Shown: one piece after another, positions 1 through 9,934 of the stretch
Layout of the letters: the number at the start of each line of letters is the position of its first letter
Numbering within the stretch: the first letter of the stretch is position 1
Assembly: GCA_015179045.1 (NCBI GenBank)
Contig: WHUZ01000010.1
Coordinates: 248,001-312,000, forward strand
Length of the DNA: 64,000 nt
Source: Kalaharituber pfeilii
Taxonomy: Eukaryota > Ascomycota > Pezizomycetes > Pezizales > Pezizaceae
Reading direction: 5' to 3'
Notes under the pieces: generated by a model
Databases searched by the model: none
Told to the model about the DNA's origin: nothing
The model's input: the letters and a program-made list of their open reading frames with translations, nothing else
Translations under genes and position numbers: made by a program

Positions 1-244
1 GTTCTCCACATGGCTATTCCTCTATACTTTCTCATAGCCAACTTATTCTCTAGATCCAGGATTTTTAGGTCCCAACGTAATGAAACAGTTTTACAGAGTT
101 TGTCTTGAGAGCTAGTAGGCCTTCTTCCTCCCTTCTCTCTAATGGTATGTTAGCTTAATGGATCTTGATTTCTGTCTAGAGATTCTAATCACTTGAAAGG
201 TATCTTCATTAATGTTCTTAAGAATATACCACTAATAAGATTAC

Positions 245-412
245 AGACCTCTATTCTGAGCCTATTACAACTCTCCATTCTAAGCCTATTACAGGCCTAC
301 GTTCTGAGCCTATCCCCCTACATTCTGAGCCTATTATAGGCCTACGCTCTAAGTCTATCCCCCTACGTTCTGAGCCTATTACAGACCCTCCGTTCTGAGC
401 CTACTATTTAAG
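245..412. repeat. Minisatellite, about 27-bp unit
   Basis: Imperfect tandem copies of a unit reading roughly TTCTGAGCCTATTACAGGCC alternate with a shorter form ending in TATCCCCCTAC. About six to seven units are visible. No coding potential. Bases 1-244 and 413-790 show no gene or element that I can support. Confidence 0.75.
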
Positions 413-1364
413 CTCAAATAGCCAATGTCATTGAGCAAATTTGAGTAAGTTTTTGCTCTGCAATGATATTCTATACAATGGCTAATAATTATCTAACTTT
501 TAGATGCTTTCTATCTCATGCTAGCAAAAAGACTCTGACATGTAAGTACATCATCACTGCAGTGAAAGATTCCAACTAATTCTACTGCACAGGATATATA
601 AGAGTACAGTTCTCTGCTTCACACTAGAATCCATCGCCTTCCCATTGGCCCATTTATATCCCCATCGCCTTCTCCCAACTGTCTATCAGTACAACTATTG
701 TACTGCAACTTCTACAGTCATACATGAATGAGGGGCTAGATTCACATCGTTCCAACAAAGTACACCCCCAGCATGTATAAAACTTAAAGATGTTACGGAT
801 TCACTGCAGCCGTAGAGCGGGCGGTCGGTGGATGCGCGCACAATATGCCGGGGCCTCTCGGGGCAGGCCAGTCTGGCCTGCCCGGATGCAGGGGTATCGA
901 CAGGGGACTGTAGACTAGCCTGCTCGGTTGCAGAGGTATCTACTAGCCGAAAAAAAAAGTATCCAGACAGGGGATAAATGCATATCATGCGCTATAGTAG
1001 TTGGCATAAACTAGCATATTTTCGTATGCTTGGCTGTGCATGTTTCATGAGACCAGTCCAAATTTCGTGGAAGTGTCCAATTTTATTATGTCAGAAGTAT
1101 CCGGACAGCTGACATAATGAATTTGGGACTTGTAACACCAACAGTCCTATACCTATGTATCAGGACAAGGAAAATAGATATAAGTCCTCTATTAGGAATA
1201 TAAAAATGGCACTGCAGGCAACCATGATAAGTACAGGTTCAGGCATTATAATGATCAGAAATTACTATTCTGATAGATCCTAAGATTTCGCGACTGCTCT
1301 TCAGGGCTTTTCTAGAAGCTTTTCCAAGACCATTCCAAGAGCTGTTCCAGAGGCTGTTCGAGCT

Positions 1365-1560
1365 CAAACAGCCTTCGAAAAAGTCTCCGAAACAGCCTTC
1401 GAAACAACCTCCGAAACGGCCTCCGAAACGCCTCCGAAACGGCCTCCGAAACGGCCTCCGAAGTAGCCTCCGGAACAACCTCCGGAACGACCTCCGGAAC
1501 AGCCTCAGAACAGCCTCCGCAAAAGCTTCCGGAAAAGCCTCTGGAACAGGCTACAGAAGA
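1365..1560. repeat. 12-bp tandem repeat (CCTCCGAAACGG)n
   Basis: About fifteen degenerate copies of a dodecamer CCTCCGAAACGG/CCTCCGGAACAG lie in the interior of the MULE-like element. Because 12 is a multiple of 3, the array stays open in several frames, which explains the low-complexity Arg/Phe- and Glu/Ala/Val-type frames on the minus strand. These are not real genes. Confidence 0.8.
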
Positions 1561-2130
1561 GCACTGCAATAGCAGTGAAAACAAGCAGTAGTGACCTACC
1601 TCCAGTGGCAGTACTCTCATCTGCACTTTATCACAACTTCAAGATTTGTAGCTGATGCATGTGAAGCTCTCAAAACTGCATTCTCAATGATGTCAGTGTA
1701 TGTTGATTTCAGTATCTTTATTATTGTAGATATTGTTTTATTGATAAAAGCTTGCTTGGGCTATTTGGTATACGAATACCTCAATGTAGGACACAATGGC
1801 TGCTCTTTTCTGGGGAGTTATTTCAGCACCTATGAGAATATTGTTATGTTACTAAGAATGATACTTGAGTTTTTACCTGGACCTTTTTTGCCTACCGTCC
1901 TTGTATATACTACCTTGTTCTTCTGTTATGTGTTTATTCTGCAGCTGTATGATAGGCCCAAATTCGTTATGTCAGCTGTCCGGAATCTGACATAATAAAA
2001 TTCGACAATCTACGAAATTGGACTAGTCTCATTGGGTATCCACTACGAACATATGTTAGTTTACACCAAATGCTGCATAGCGCATAACATGCAATTATCC
2101 CCTGTCCGGATATTATTTTTTCGGCTAGTA

Positions 2131-2277
2131 CAGGGGACGGCACAGGTCTTCAGATCGCATACTACACTCAAGGTGTATGTATGTAGTCTATAAAACCAAT
2201 AGGAATGTCTACATACCTCGCCTCTCACGCATATGCATAAGCCTGGCATGCGATCTGAAGACCTGTGCCGTCCCCTG
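2131..2277. mobile_element. MITE, 147 bp, foldback, TA target site
   Basis: The two ends, CAGGGGACGGCACAGGTCTT and its reverse complement, make a palindrome of more than 30 bp per arm. The element is flanked by TA on both sides (2129-2130 and 2278-2279). It sits inside the right TIR of the MULE-like element. The left TIR (around 925-950) shows the uninterrupted site ATCTACTAGCCG, an internal empty-site control. The TA duplication and small size suggest a Tc1/mariner/pogo-type non-autonomous element. Confidence 0.75.
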
Positions 2278-2438
2278 TAGATACCTCTGCAACTGGGCAG
2301 GTTAGTCTACAGTCCCCTGTCGATACCCCTGCATCCGCGCAGGCCAGTCTGGCCTGCCCCGAGAGGTCCCGCACAATATGCACATATGCAACGTAGGCGA
2401 TATACGACAGCTGGGCGCCGGCGTCGCAGTCGCGAAAT

Positions 2439-2726
2439 ATGCTATATGATGCCACCACCAAAGGAAAAACCGGCATCGTAATACATGGGATCGCCCTACG
2501 GAAGGACCTAGGGAAGGTCAGACAATGGTTGGAGGCCGCGAATAAGGAATTGGGAAAGATATCAGGGATTCGCTGGCTGAGGAAGAGGACCACGCTGGTT
2601 GAGGAGGGGAAGAAAACCAGCTCGGCGGTTGTATACTTGGAAAAGGAGACGGATGTTGAGAGGGTGAGGCTCGGGGGACGTTGGCTCAGATCGGTCCGGT
2701 ACGAGTCGGAGAGGGGGCGGAAGTAG
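2439..2726 (+). pseudogene. ORF1-like C-terminal domain of a half-LINE (partial)
   Basis: About 90 residues with a repeated family signature: VIHGIALRKDLGKVRQWLE, then GIRWLRK, SSAVVYLE, VRLGGRWL and a terminal YESERGRK before the stop. Copies at 21.9-22.7, 23.2-23.4, 27.4-28.6, 49.1-49.3, 58.8-59.3 and 61.7 kb share this pattern. The alternation resembles the RRM-like nucleic-acid-binding domain of LINE ORF1 (gag-like) proteins; that assignment is by pattern only. The start is truncated by the insertion junction at 2450, so the first residues are host-LTR sequence. The stop after Y-E-x-(D/E)-R-x-R-K recurs in most copies, so the protein normally ends here without zinc knuckles. Confidence 0.65.
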
Positions 2727-2897
2727 GAGATACCGGGACCGGGACTGCCACCCGCATCATGGAGAAGTTTCGCGGGCGCTACATGTAGTTAGGAGTAGAT
2801 AGTTTGGGGTTCGACTTCTTTTTTCGCTTTTAATAAAACCTCGCCATAGCCCTTTGGGCGGCATGCGAGTATTGATATATAAAAAAAAAAAAAAAAA
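2450..2897 (+). mobile_element. Half-LINE fragment (ORF1 C-terminus plus LINE-B tail)
   Basis: A 5'-truncated copy inserted in the solo LTR, with a short TSD (atatga, 2444-2449 and 2898-2903). It carries the end of ORF1 followed directly by a 3' UTR with the hairpin CCCGC..GCGGG (about 2752-2778), an AATAAAA-like signal, the LINE-B stem-loop (CTCGCCATAGCCC..GGGCGGCATGCGAG) and poly(A). No ORF2 sequence lies between ORF1 and the tail, as in every other copy of this family in the window. Confidence 0.8.
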
Positions 2898-3319
2898 ATA
2901 TGAGCTACGCAGAGGACTAGCGAGTATTACTAGTCAAGTGTCTTTTTGACCTGGCAGACGGTAATTCTCTGCGTTTACCACATCCGTTACAAAAGACAGC
3001 GATGAGTCGTTCTATCCTTTCTAACTACTGAGTTCTATTCAGGTAACCAAACTTTAGGAGATTCCTATGCATGCATAATAGAAATGAAGCTGGTTATAAG
3101 GATGAATGTTAATATGTGAATAAGCATATACCCAATCATTGTATGATTAGTATCAGCTTTGCTTGCTTATACCTCATTATTTATATGTATGCTATATCTT
3201 AATACATTAATACAATTGAAAATCCAATACAACAAACCTACAATGTATAATTTGCAGTATATCCGATATATGCATTATATATCTCTTCCCGAGCCAATAT
3301 ATGTATTGAACCTGAGCCC

Positions 3320-3480
3320 GCATACTACACTATATGTATTCATGCTCAAACGTATTCTTTACTATATGTAATCTTACTCAAATGTACTCTTCACTATATG
3401 TACTCTTGCTTAAACGCAATCTTCACTATATATGCTGTTCTTCAAATGTACTCACTATTAAACGTACTATACACATAACG
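3320..3480. repeat. AT-rich minisatellite, about 28-bp unit
   Basis: Five to six degenerate copies of a unit like ACTATATGTACTCTTGCT-CAAACGTA. The surrounding 2998-4003 is AT-rich, with no supportable gene. A ~30-bp stretch at 3912-3944 (AATAACACCACACTTTTTGG and onward to GTACAGTAGT) recurs at 18384-18416. Confidence 0.65.
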
Positions 3481-4009
3481 TACTCTCTGTTTACTATACT
3501 CCATTGCATCTGTATTGCATGCACGGTGTAATACACATTAAATGTATTGTCATTTTGCTATAGTTGAAATTAAACGAAGTTCAGGCTAATCATATAGTTG
3601 CCTATAGGTAATATACTTAAAGCGAGAAGGATACCATATGTATGTGGAAGTAGAGAATGTAAAATGAATGATACAACCTAAGGTACATCCAGAATAGATA
3701 CCAAAGTTACACATGTACGTATTCCAACCATTACAGGATTCAAATGGAATTATTGGGATTATAGTATCAGCCTATACTAATTCATGAAATACGTACTCAC
3801 AAGATACAAAATTCTTGCCAAGAAATTATTGTACCAATACGTGGATTAAATCGTGAAAGTCAATTAATACCCGATTAGCATGATAACCTTATCACAACCA
3901 GATCAAAACTATAGCAATAACACCACACTTTTTGGTACAGTAGTTGGCACTTCGGTCCTTTAGCTGAGGCCCAAGCTATATCAAATGCGACTGGGTTCAG
4001 TCCGGCGCA

Positions 4010-4015
<6 letters not shown>

Positions 4016-4045
<30 letters not shown>

Positions 4046-4087
4046 GTTTCAACACTCGCTTGCCGCCCTGCGGGCTATGGCGAGTGA
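4016..4087 (-). mobile_element. LINE-B tail-only micro-insertion (72 bp)
   Basis: Poly(T) followed by the reverse complement of the LINE-B stem-loop (ACTCGCC..GGCGAGT form). The 12-bp TSD ggcgcaagaaat lies at 4004-4015 and 4088-4099. Nothing upstream of the tail was copied. Between here and 4688 there is only unique sequence, a TATA-like GGGTATTTAAGG at about 4477, and a short CTCGTGCC tandem run (4555-4625). Confidence 0.9.
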
Positions 4088-5121
4088 GGCGCAAGAAATA
4101 ACTAACTATGCTGACAATGAGTGGCCATGGTTCCTGTGAAATAAATAATAATCATAATAATTAAAAAAAAAACTTCCACAAGGCCTTCTTTCCCTATTAG
4201 GCAAAAATGCTAAGACTCGAACTGGATTTCAACCCTATACTACGGTCCCTACTAGTATTTTATATCCATAAGTCTCGTATCCATCGGCATTTAGTATTCA
4301 TTCTGAGCTACAGATGTTGTACCCAGTGTTATAACACGATGACAGTGCACTCTCTTAACAGCTTAATCATTTGTATAATATGACGGCTCGAGGAGCATGA
4401 TAGCTCAACTCTCTAGTGTGAGGTTACCTCTTTGGGAAGTAGAGTCCTACCTGTTCGGGTAAGAGGGCGATGGGATGAAGGGTATTTAAGGAGGGAGAAA
4501 CTCCTAGGCTTTTCTTTCTCGCTTTAGACTTCAAGACATATACATCTCTCACTCTGCCTCGTGCCATTTGCCTCGTGCGAACCCGCCTCGTGCCATTCGC
4601 CTCGTGCCCTCGGCCTCGAGCCAGTCCCCTCACATCTAGAATAGCAGCATCGCAGCTTGAGACCGGCAGAGCATGCTATCTGGATAGCTACACAGTATCT
4701 CCAAGTTTGGCACCGACAACTACTTCTACAGAACGAGCGCTTGGAAGAAGACAACCTTCCGGGCACATCCAGAGGACGTGAGTTACATCAAAGCGAAGCT
4801 TGGGACCGCCCGAGAAAGAATATCACCTTCATTGTACAGAATTCAGAAGATTGCGAGTCGTTTCCCCAAGGTCAAGTTTTCAGAGTTTTTCTGAAGAGTC
4901 CCTACACAATTTTGAAGAATAGGGGCAGTTGCACCTAATTGGTGCTAGCACAACCCCGGTGGTGCTGACTGACATCGATTTAAACCGGAAAGGGAATAGC
5001 GGCTAAGAACAGGCAACACCTGCCGAATACAGCAAGGCGCGATCAGCGGCGACATACCATATAAGGTAGTGATACAAGCGGCAGGTTTCAGAAACGGAAA
5101 TAAGTCAAGGAAACAGAAAGA

Positions 5122-7452
5122 ATGTCGGAAGAAATAGTACAGGGAATGGAATTCCTAGGACCAGTAGGAGATGGATGGATGGGGGAGGTTTATATAATGG
5201 ACAGAAACGAGGTATGGTGTGTGGATGAGATCCACACATGGGAAAGGAAGGATTGGTGGTTAGCAAGGGTAGGGGAGGCGGGGGATGTAATTACGGTGGC
5301 AGAAAGGGTACGAAGAGCATGGAGAAAGGGCGGGGAGTATGATGGGCAGCTCGATATGATCGAGCAGTTGAGAAAGGATGCTATTGCAGTAGCGCAAAGA
5401 AGGGGGGTACCGGAAGTGATGCAGGTAAAAACTAGAAGTTTGACCGGGATTGGAGAAGTAGCAGCAGTAGTCAGACACTGGAGTGCAGATGCAGCGATGT
5501 TTAGAAGGTATGAGGAGGGGAAGGATGGGATTGTGATCGAGAAGGAGGAAGTAGTCCTAGAAAATGCTACCAGAGAATGTATTACGGTGAAGAAGGGACC
5601 TATAGTGGTTTTCAAGAAACAACAGGTCACCCCAAGAACAACGAGAGTGATGATGAGCTGGGGGAGGAGGGAAGAGGTAGAAAGAGAAAGGAGTGCCTCA
5701 CCATGTGAGGGGAGGAGCAGAAGGAGCCAGGGGAGGAGGAGGAAGATCGAGGAGATTGGAGACTTACAACCAGACTTTGAGCCGATAGCCCCAAACTTGC
5801 CGATAATGCAGGAAGAGAGAGAAGAGATGGAAAGAGGGAAGGAGAAGGGGGAGACTGAGGGAGGAGCGGACGAAGAGATGGAGGAGGGCGGAGAGGAGGG
5901 AGGAGAGGAGGAGGAGAACGAAGAGCAAAGTGAGGAGGAGGAGCAGGGGCAGGGGCTAGGTAAGGAGGGAAAGACAGTATTAGCACTAGTGCATGCGGTG
6001 CAAGTACTGGACAAGAAGAGGGAAGTACTAAAAGAAAAGGGGAAGAAGGGAGAGGCGAAGGCAGTGGAGGCAGCGTGGCAGCAGGTAGCGGCCATTTTGG
6101 GAACGACTATATTCGAGGGAGGATGGAAGGAGTTGAGAAAGAAAATGGAGGAGGGGGAGGTGTTGGAGTATACGAGAAAGTGGGAGATAACAGAGAAGGA
6201 GTTGAAGAGGTGGAAGGAGGAGGCAAGAGAGGCATGGAGGCAGAAGAGAAGGGCAAAGGAAACGGAGATGGAGGAAAGAATGACAGAGTTGGAGGGGATG
6301 GTGAGAGAGATGCATGTAGCAATGGGGCTGGCCTCAGGGAAGGAGGAGAGGAGGCTAGAAAAAGAAAAGAAGAAGAGAGAGGAGGAAAAGGCAGAAGAGG
6401 AGAAGAGGAGGAAGAGAGAAGCAGAAATCCGGGAGATCCGGAAGTGGCAGGAAGAGACGGAAAAGAAGAAGAAGAGGGAGGAGGAGAGGCGCAAGAAAGC
6501 GGAAGAGGAAAGCCAGAGGAAGATCACAGAAGAAAGAAGGGCAACGGTGAGGAGGGCGGAGCTATTGAAGGAGGTAGCGCAGGTGATGGAGACACCCGGG
6601 AGCTCACAAGCAGAGGTGGCAGCTCTAGAGGAGAAAGAGAAGAAGTTGAAGGAGGAGGCAGAGAGGGCAGCAATGGAGGCGGAAAAGAGGATTGAAGGGG
6701 AGAACTGGACGATAGTGAGGGGGAGGAAGTTGTGGAAGAGAACTTTAAGGACAGTGCATAAGGCGGCAGTACCATTCGGAAAGGAGGGGGTGGAGGAGAG
6801 AAATGTTTTGATAAAGAGGTGTGAGTCACTGTGGGAGGGAACAGCGAAGGAGGAGGGTGAGAGAGGGTGGAGAGTGGCACGAGTGGAGAGGAACCCGGCA
6901 GCTTCCAAGTTTGAGAGGACTTGGTTCTTGATAGACATCGGAGAGAAGGAGAGCCAGAAGGAAGTGATGGAGAAGTTTGGGGCATGGATGTGCCTGATCT
7001 TTGGGGAGGATCTCGTGAGAGTAGAGGTCCACAACAGGGATGCAGTCCCGCTGGTAATGAAGGGAGCTGACTATGAGGAGGGAAGGGAAGATATAGAGGT
7101 GATGAGGAAGAAGTTGAAAGAGGAAAACCCGGACGTCAAGTTCGGGTCCAGACCACCAGTGCGCTTCGGTGTAGTACCACCCATGGGGAAACCGCGAGTT
7201 TCGCAGCTCAAGTTTGAGGTGGTGGATGCGGATGAGGCAGTGAGGGTGTTGAAGAAAGGTTTGGTGTGGAGGGGGCAGAAGAGAGTGGTAGAAAGATATA
7301 AGCCAGGGGGGCACACGCAGGCGGAGGGGCGGGTGAGTTACGCCAGCATGGCGGCAACGGCGGGGGTAGGAGGGCAGCAGCAGCAGCAGATGGGGAAGGG
7401 AGGGGTGGGTATAACGGGTACTCAGGGGGACAGGTCATTCCTCCGGGAATAA
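5122..7452 (+). CDS. LINE-A ORF1 (gag-like), 776 aa, 3' end shifted
   Basis: The start ATG at 5122 follows the context AAAGA-ATG and opens the longest frame. The protein is highly charged. Residues ~1-190 have no recognisable domain. Residues ~195-280 are acidic (Glu/Gly runs). Residues ~385-540 are an almost pure Glu/Lys/Arg coiled coil. Residues ~590-735 (from GWRVARVERNP to RGQKRVVERYKP) look like the RRM-like and C-terminal domain of LINE ORF1 proteins, which coat the element RNA in the ribonucleoprotein. The CCHC knuckles expected next lie in another frame (7482-7640), so this frame terminates at 7450-7452 after a shift in the Gly-rich stretch near 7380-7430. It is either a frameshift mutation in a Gly/Gln repeat or, less likely, programmed. 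Confidence 0.8.
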   Translation: MSEEIVQGMEFLGPVGDGWMGEVYIMDRNEVWCVDEIHTWERKDWWLARVGEAGDVITVAERVRRAWRKGGEYDGQLDMIEQLRKDAIAVAQRRGVPEVMQVKTRSLTGIGEVAAVVRHWSADAAMFRRYEEGKDGIVIEKEEVVLENATRECITVKKGPIVVFKKQQVTPRTTRVMMSWGRREEVERERSASPCEGRSRRSQGRRRKIEEIGDLQPDFEPIAPNLPIMQEEREEMERGKEKGETEGGADEEMEEGGEEGGEEEENEEQSEEEEQGQGLGKEGKTVLALVHAVQVLDKKREVLKEKGKKGEAKAVEAAWQQVAAILGTTIFEGGWKELRKKMEEGEVLEYTRKWEITEKELKRWKEEAREAWRQKRRAKETEMEERMTELEGMVREMHVAMGLASGKEERRLEKEKKKREEEKAEEEKRRKREAEIREIRKWQEETEKKKKREEERRKKAEEESQRKITEERRATVRRAELLKEVAQVMETPGSSQAEVAALEEKEKKLKEEAERAAMEAEKRIEGENWTIVRGRKLWKRTLRTVHKAAVPFGKEGVEERNVLIKRCESLWEGTAKEEGERGWRVARVERNPAASKFERTWFLIDIGEKESQKEVMEKFGAWMCLIFGEDLVRVEVHNRDAVPLVMKGADYEEGREDIEVMRKKLKEENPDVKFGSRPPVRFGVVPPMGKPRVSQLKFEVVDADEAVRVLKKGLVWRGQKRVVERYKPGGHTQAEGRVSYASMAATAGVGGQQQQQMGKGGVGITGTQGDRSFLRE

Positions 7453-7481
7453 GTTTCGGACCGCTGGGTGCAGGTCAGCAA

Positions 7482-7911
7482 GTGCAGGTAATAGGGACGC
7501 AGTTGGGCAGCCAGGGAAGCCAGGGGACGAATTGCTTTAAGTGCGGAAAGAAGGGGCATCTGGCGCGGGAGTGCAGGTTCCAGAAGGGCCAGATGGCATG
7601 TTATGCATGTGGCAAGTGGGGCCATATCGCAAGAATCTGTCCAGAGCGACCAAAAACCGGTTACTCCAAATCAGAGTCAGAAGAGGGAGAGAGTGGAGGA
7701 GACTCCAATGAAGGAGAAGCAGGAGGAGCCAAGCAAGGCGGCAAAGGTGGTAGAGGTGAAGGGGAAGGAGAAAGCGGTGGAGACTGAGAAGAAGGCTGGA
7801 GTAAAGTTCTCGGGAGTTTCTGTCGGAAGACTGGGACGAGAAGAAGAAGCTGCTGGAGCTAGGGGGCTTCCTCAAGGCAAGAAAAGGAGGAGAGAGGATG
7901 GAGATCGATGA
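7482..7911 (+). pseudogene. LINE-A ORF1 zinc-knuckle tail, out of frame
   Basis: Two consecutive CCHC knuckles are visible: CFKCGKKGHLAREC (about 7533-7574) and CYACGKWGHIARIC (about 7599-7640), spaced as in retroelement gag proteins, where they bind nucleic acid. They sit in frame 3 whereas the main ORF1 is in frame 1. Downstream the best continuation returns to frame 1 as a Lys/Glu-rich tail ending at 7911. Two compensating indels would restore one ORF1 of about 930 residues. ORF2 begins just downstream. Confidence 0.75.
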
Positions 7912-7995
7912 GAGAAGCGATATGGAGGGGTCGAGGCACCGACCGCGAGTAGTGCTAGGGGATTTGTTTGGAGATATGGACCTGCCAGAAGATGG

Positions 7996-8964
7996 ATGGG
8001 AGGCAGAGAGCAGCGGGGTACCAAGAGCCTTATGGTGAAGGTGGGGTACCTAAACGTCGGGGGGTCGTCAGTGGTAGGACATGTATGGAGAGAGAATATC
8101 TTTAAGGAGGGGTGGGACCTGGGCTTCGAGGCAGAAGTGTGGAAGAGGAGGGAGGAAGGGGGGTGGAAGACAGGGTCACATCCAGGGCTGAGGAGGCGGG
8201 GGGAGGTGGGGGAGGAGACGAGGATTGTTGGGTGGGGAAGAGGAGAAGGGAAGGGGGAGAAGCGGGGGGGGGCGAATCTGGTATGGGGCAGAGTGGGAGA
8301 GGTCACAGTGGGGGGGGTGTATGTGGAGGGGGATTGGAGGGAGGAGGAGTTTCGAGGATGGCTGGAGGAGGTGGTGGGAGTAGAAGGGAAGTGCGTACTC
8401 ATGGGGGACTGGAACGCACACAGCCCGATGTGGGGTCTGGAAGGGATAGGAGAGAACGGGAGAGGGAAGATTCTGAGAGAAATGATGGAGGGGGCAGGTT
8501 TTCGACTGGAGGGAGAGAGAGTGGGGACTTGGAGAAGAGAGATAGAGGGGGTGGTAAGAGAGTCGAGAATAGATTTGGTATGGGTGAGGGGGGTAGAGGT
8601 GAGAGGAGTAGAGCTGTGGGACATGGGGTCGGACCATTCGGCGATAGTGGTGAGCCTGGAAGCGGAAGGGAGAGAGCGAGAGGAGCAACGAGTCGTCCGA
8701 ATAGACTGGGACAGGGTGGAAGAGGAGGTGGAGGGGTGGGGTGGGAAGTGGGGGGAGGAGGAGAAGAAGGAGTGGCTAGAGAGGGTGGGGGAGGGGACGG
8801 CATATGAGAGGTTGAAAAGGTGGAAGAAGACACTCGAGAAGGAGGTGAGAATTGGGGGGAGAAGTAAGAGATGGTGGACGGAGGAGATTGAAGAGATGAG
8901 AAAAAGAGGTCAACAGGCTAGCGAGAGGCGGAGTAGGCGCAAGGGCAAGGTTGACGGACAGTGA
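7996..8964 (+). CDS. LINE-A ORF2 part 1: AP-type endonuclease
   Basis: Exonuclease-endonuclease-phosphatase fold that nicks target DNA to start target-primed reverse transcription. Visible motifs: KVGYLNVGG at the beginning of the domain, GDWNAHSPMWG (from residue ~137, the Asp/Asn active-site block), SRIDLVWVRG (~190) and GSDHSAIVV (from ~211, the catalytic Asp-His pair). The ATG at 7996 is the first in this frame upstream of the domain; an earlier start is possible. The frame stops at 8964, while homologous sequence continues in frame 2 from about 8951, so a frameshift separates the endonuclease from the polymerase. Confidence 0.82.
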   Translation: MGGREQRGTKSLMVKVGYLNVGGSSVVGHVWRENIFKEGWDLGFEAEVWKRREEGGWKTGSHPGLRRRGEVGEETRIVGWGRGEGKGEKRGGANLVWGRVGEVTVGGVYVEGDWREEEFRGWLEEVVGVEGKCVLMGDWNAHSPMWGLEGIGENGRGKILREMMEGAGFRLEGERVGTWRREIEGVVRESRIDLVWVRGVEVRGVELWDMGSDHSAIVVSLEAEGREREEQRVVRIDWDRVEEEVEGWGGKWGEEEKKEWLERVGEGTAYERLKRWKKTLEKEVRIGGRSKRWWTEEIEEMRKRGQQASERRSRRKGKVDGQ

Positions 8965-9934
8965 GAGGGTGAGAGGGTGGAAGGCGGCGGTGCAGAAGTT
9001 GAAGTGGAAGATCCGGGAGGAGAAGAAGAAGTGTTGGAGAGATTTTGTGGAAGAGGAGGGGTTCAGCGACCCATGGAGAGTGGTGAGGGTGGCGAAGGAC
9101 CCGTTCGGAGGGAAGGAGAAGATGGGGGTTTTAGCGGATGAGGAGGGGAGGGACCTGGAGGGGGACAGGGAGAAGGTGGAGGCCTTGGTAAGGAGGAACT
9201 TCTCCTGGAGGGAGGAAGAGGAGGGGATGGAAGGGAGAGAGGAGCCGCAAGTGGAGGAAATCGGGGAGGAGGAGAGAAGGAAAGTAGAGGAAGAGGTGAG
9301 GGCGGCAATCAGGGGGACCAAGAACAACTCAGCTCCGGGACCGGATGGAATCGGATACCGTTTGATCAAGGAAGCCCTGAAGACACCAATTGGGGACGAG
9401 GTGGTGAGAGAGATCGCCGAAAACTGGATGCGCAACCGGACTCCGGCGGAGTGGAGAGAAATGCGGGTGGTCATGATTCCGAAGCCAGGCAAGGATATTA
9501 AGACCACGAAAGCGTGGAGGCCAATCAACCTGATCAACTGTATCGGGAAGGTCGGGGAGAAGATAATGGCCAGTAGGCTTCAGAAGGAGGACCGCCTCTT
9601 CCACAGGTTGCAGCTTGGAGCCCGGAAAGGAAGGAATGCGATCCAGGCGATGACGAGGGCAGTGACCAAGGTGCAGAGGTGTCTGCACAGGGGGGGGAGA
9701 GCAGCGTGGGTGACAGCGGATGTTAAAGGAGGCTTTAACATCGTGAGGAGGGAGGTGGTGATGAGGAGGATAGAAGAGAGGGGGAGTGAGGAGGTGAAGA
9801 GGAAGCGGAAGTGGATGGAGGAATTTATGGGGGGAGGGAATTTGAGGTGTGGTGGGACGGCAAGGAGAGGGGGAGGGGCAGGTCGAATGTGGGGGTCCCA
9901 CAGGGATCGCCGCTCTCGCCTGTTGTTTTCCTGA
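8951..9934 (+). pseudogene. LINE-A ORF2 part 2: RT fingers region
   Basis: This frame carries the linker and first RT motifs: NNSAPGPDGIGYRLIKEAL (RT motif 1), VVMIPKPGKD and WRPINLINCIGKVGEKI (motif 2), LQLGARKGRNA and AAWVTADVKGGFN (motif 3, whose Asp is the first catalytic aspartate). It does not begin with a real ATG; it is entered by a shift near 8950. It is lost again near 9820-9835, in a run of G residues, where the frame-1 continuation begins. Confidence 0.8.

Larger units (their letters stand above)
849..2370. mobile_element. MULE-like DNA element, long TIRs, 11-bp TSD
   Basis: Termini CGGGGCCTCTCGG (left) and CCGAGAGGTCCC (right) are inverted. The inverted homology runs about 280 bp inward (849-1128 against 1950-2370, the right arm being longer because of the MITE at 2131-2277). 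The 11-bp sequence gcacaatatgc is duplicated at 838-848 and 2371-2381. Long TIRs with 9-11 bp TSDs are the classic Mutator-like signature, but no transposase is visible. The inner region has a 12-bp tandem repeat (1365-1560) and a hydrophobic open frame (1591-1995, plus strand) with no recognisable domain, which I do not call as a gene. A second member lies at 37731-39104. Confidence 0.65.
791..2991. mobile_element. Solo LTR (TGTTACGG family) split by two nested insertions
   Basis: The ends read TGTTACGGAT and ATCCGTTACA, giving TG..CA termini with a 10-bp inverted repeat, and are flanked by the 5-bp direct repeat aaaga (786-790 and 2992-2996). Both points are typical of an LTR. With the nested elements removed (849-2370 plus one TSD copy, and 2450-2897 plus one TSD copy) about 214 bp remain. 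This matches the 221-bp relative at 46363-46583 and part of 34033-34187. No internal region or second LTR is present, so it is read as a solo LTR left by recombination. The superfamily is not certain; the TGTTACGG start resembles fungal gypsy LTRs. Confidence 0.7.
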
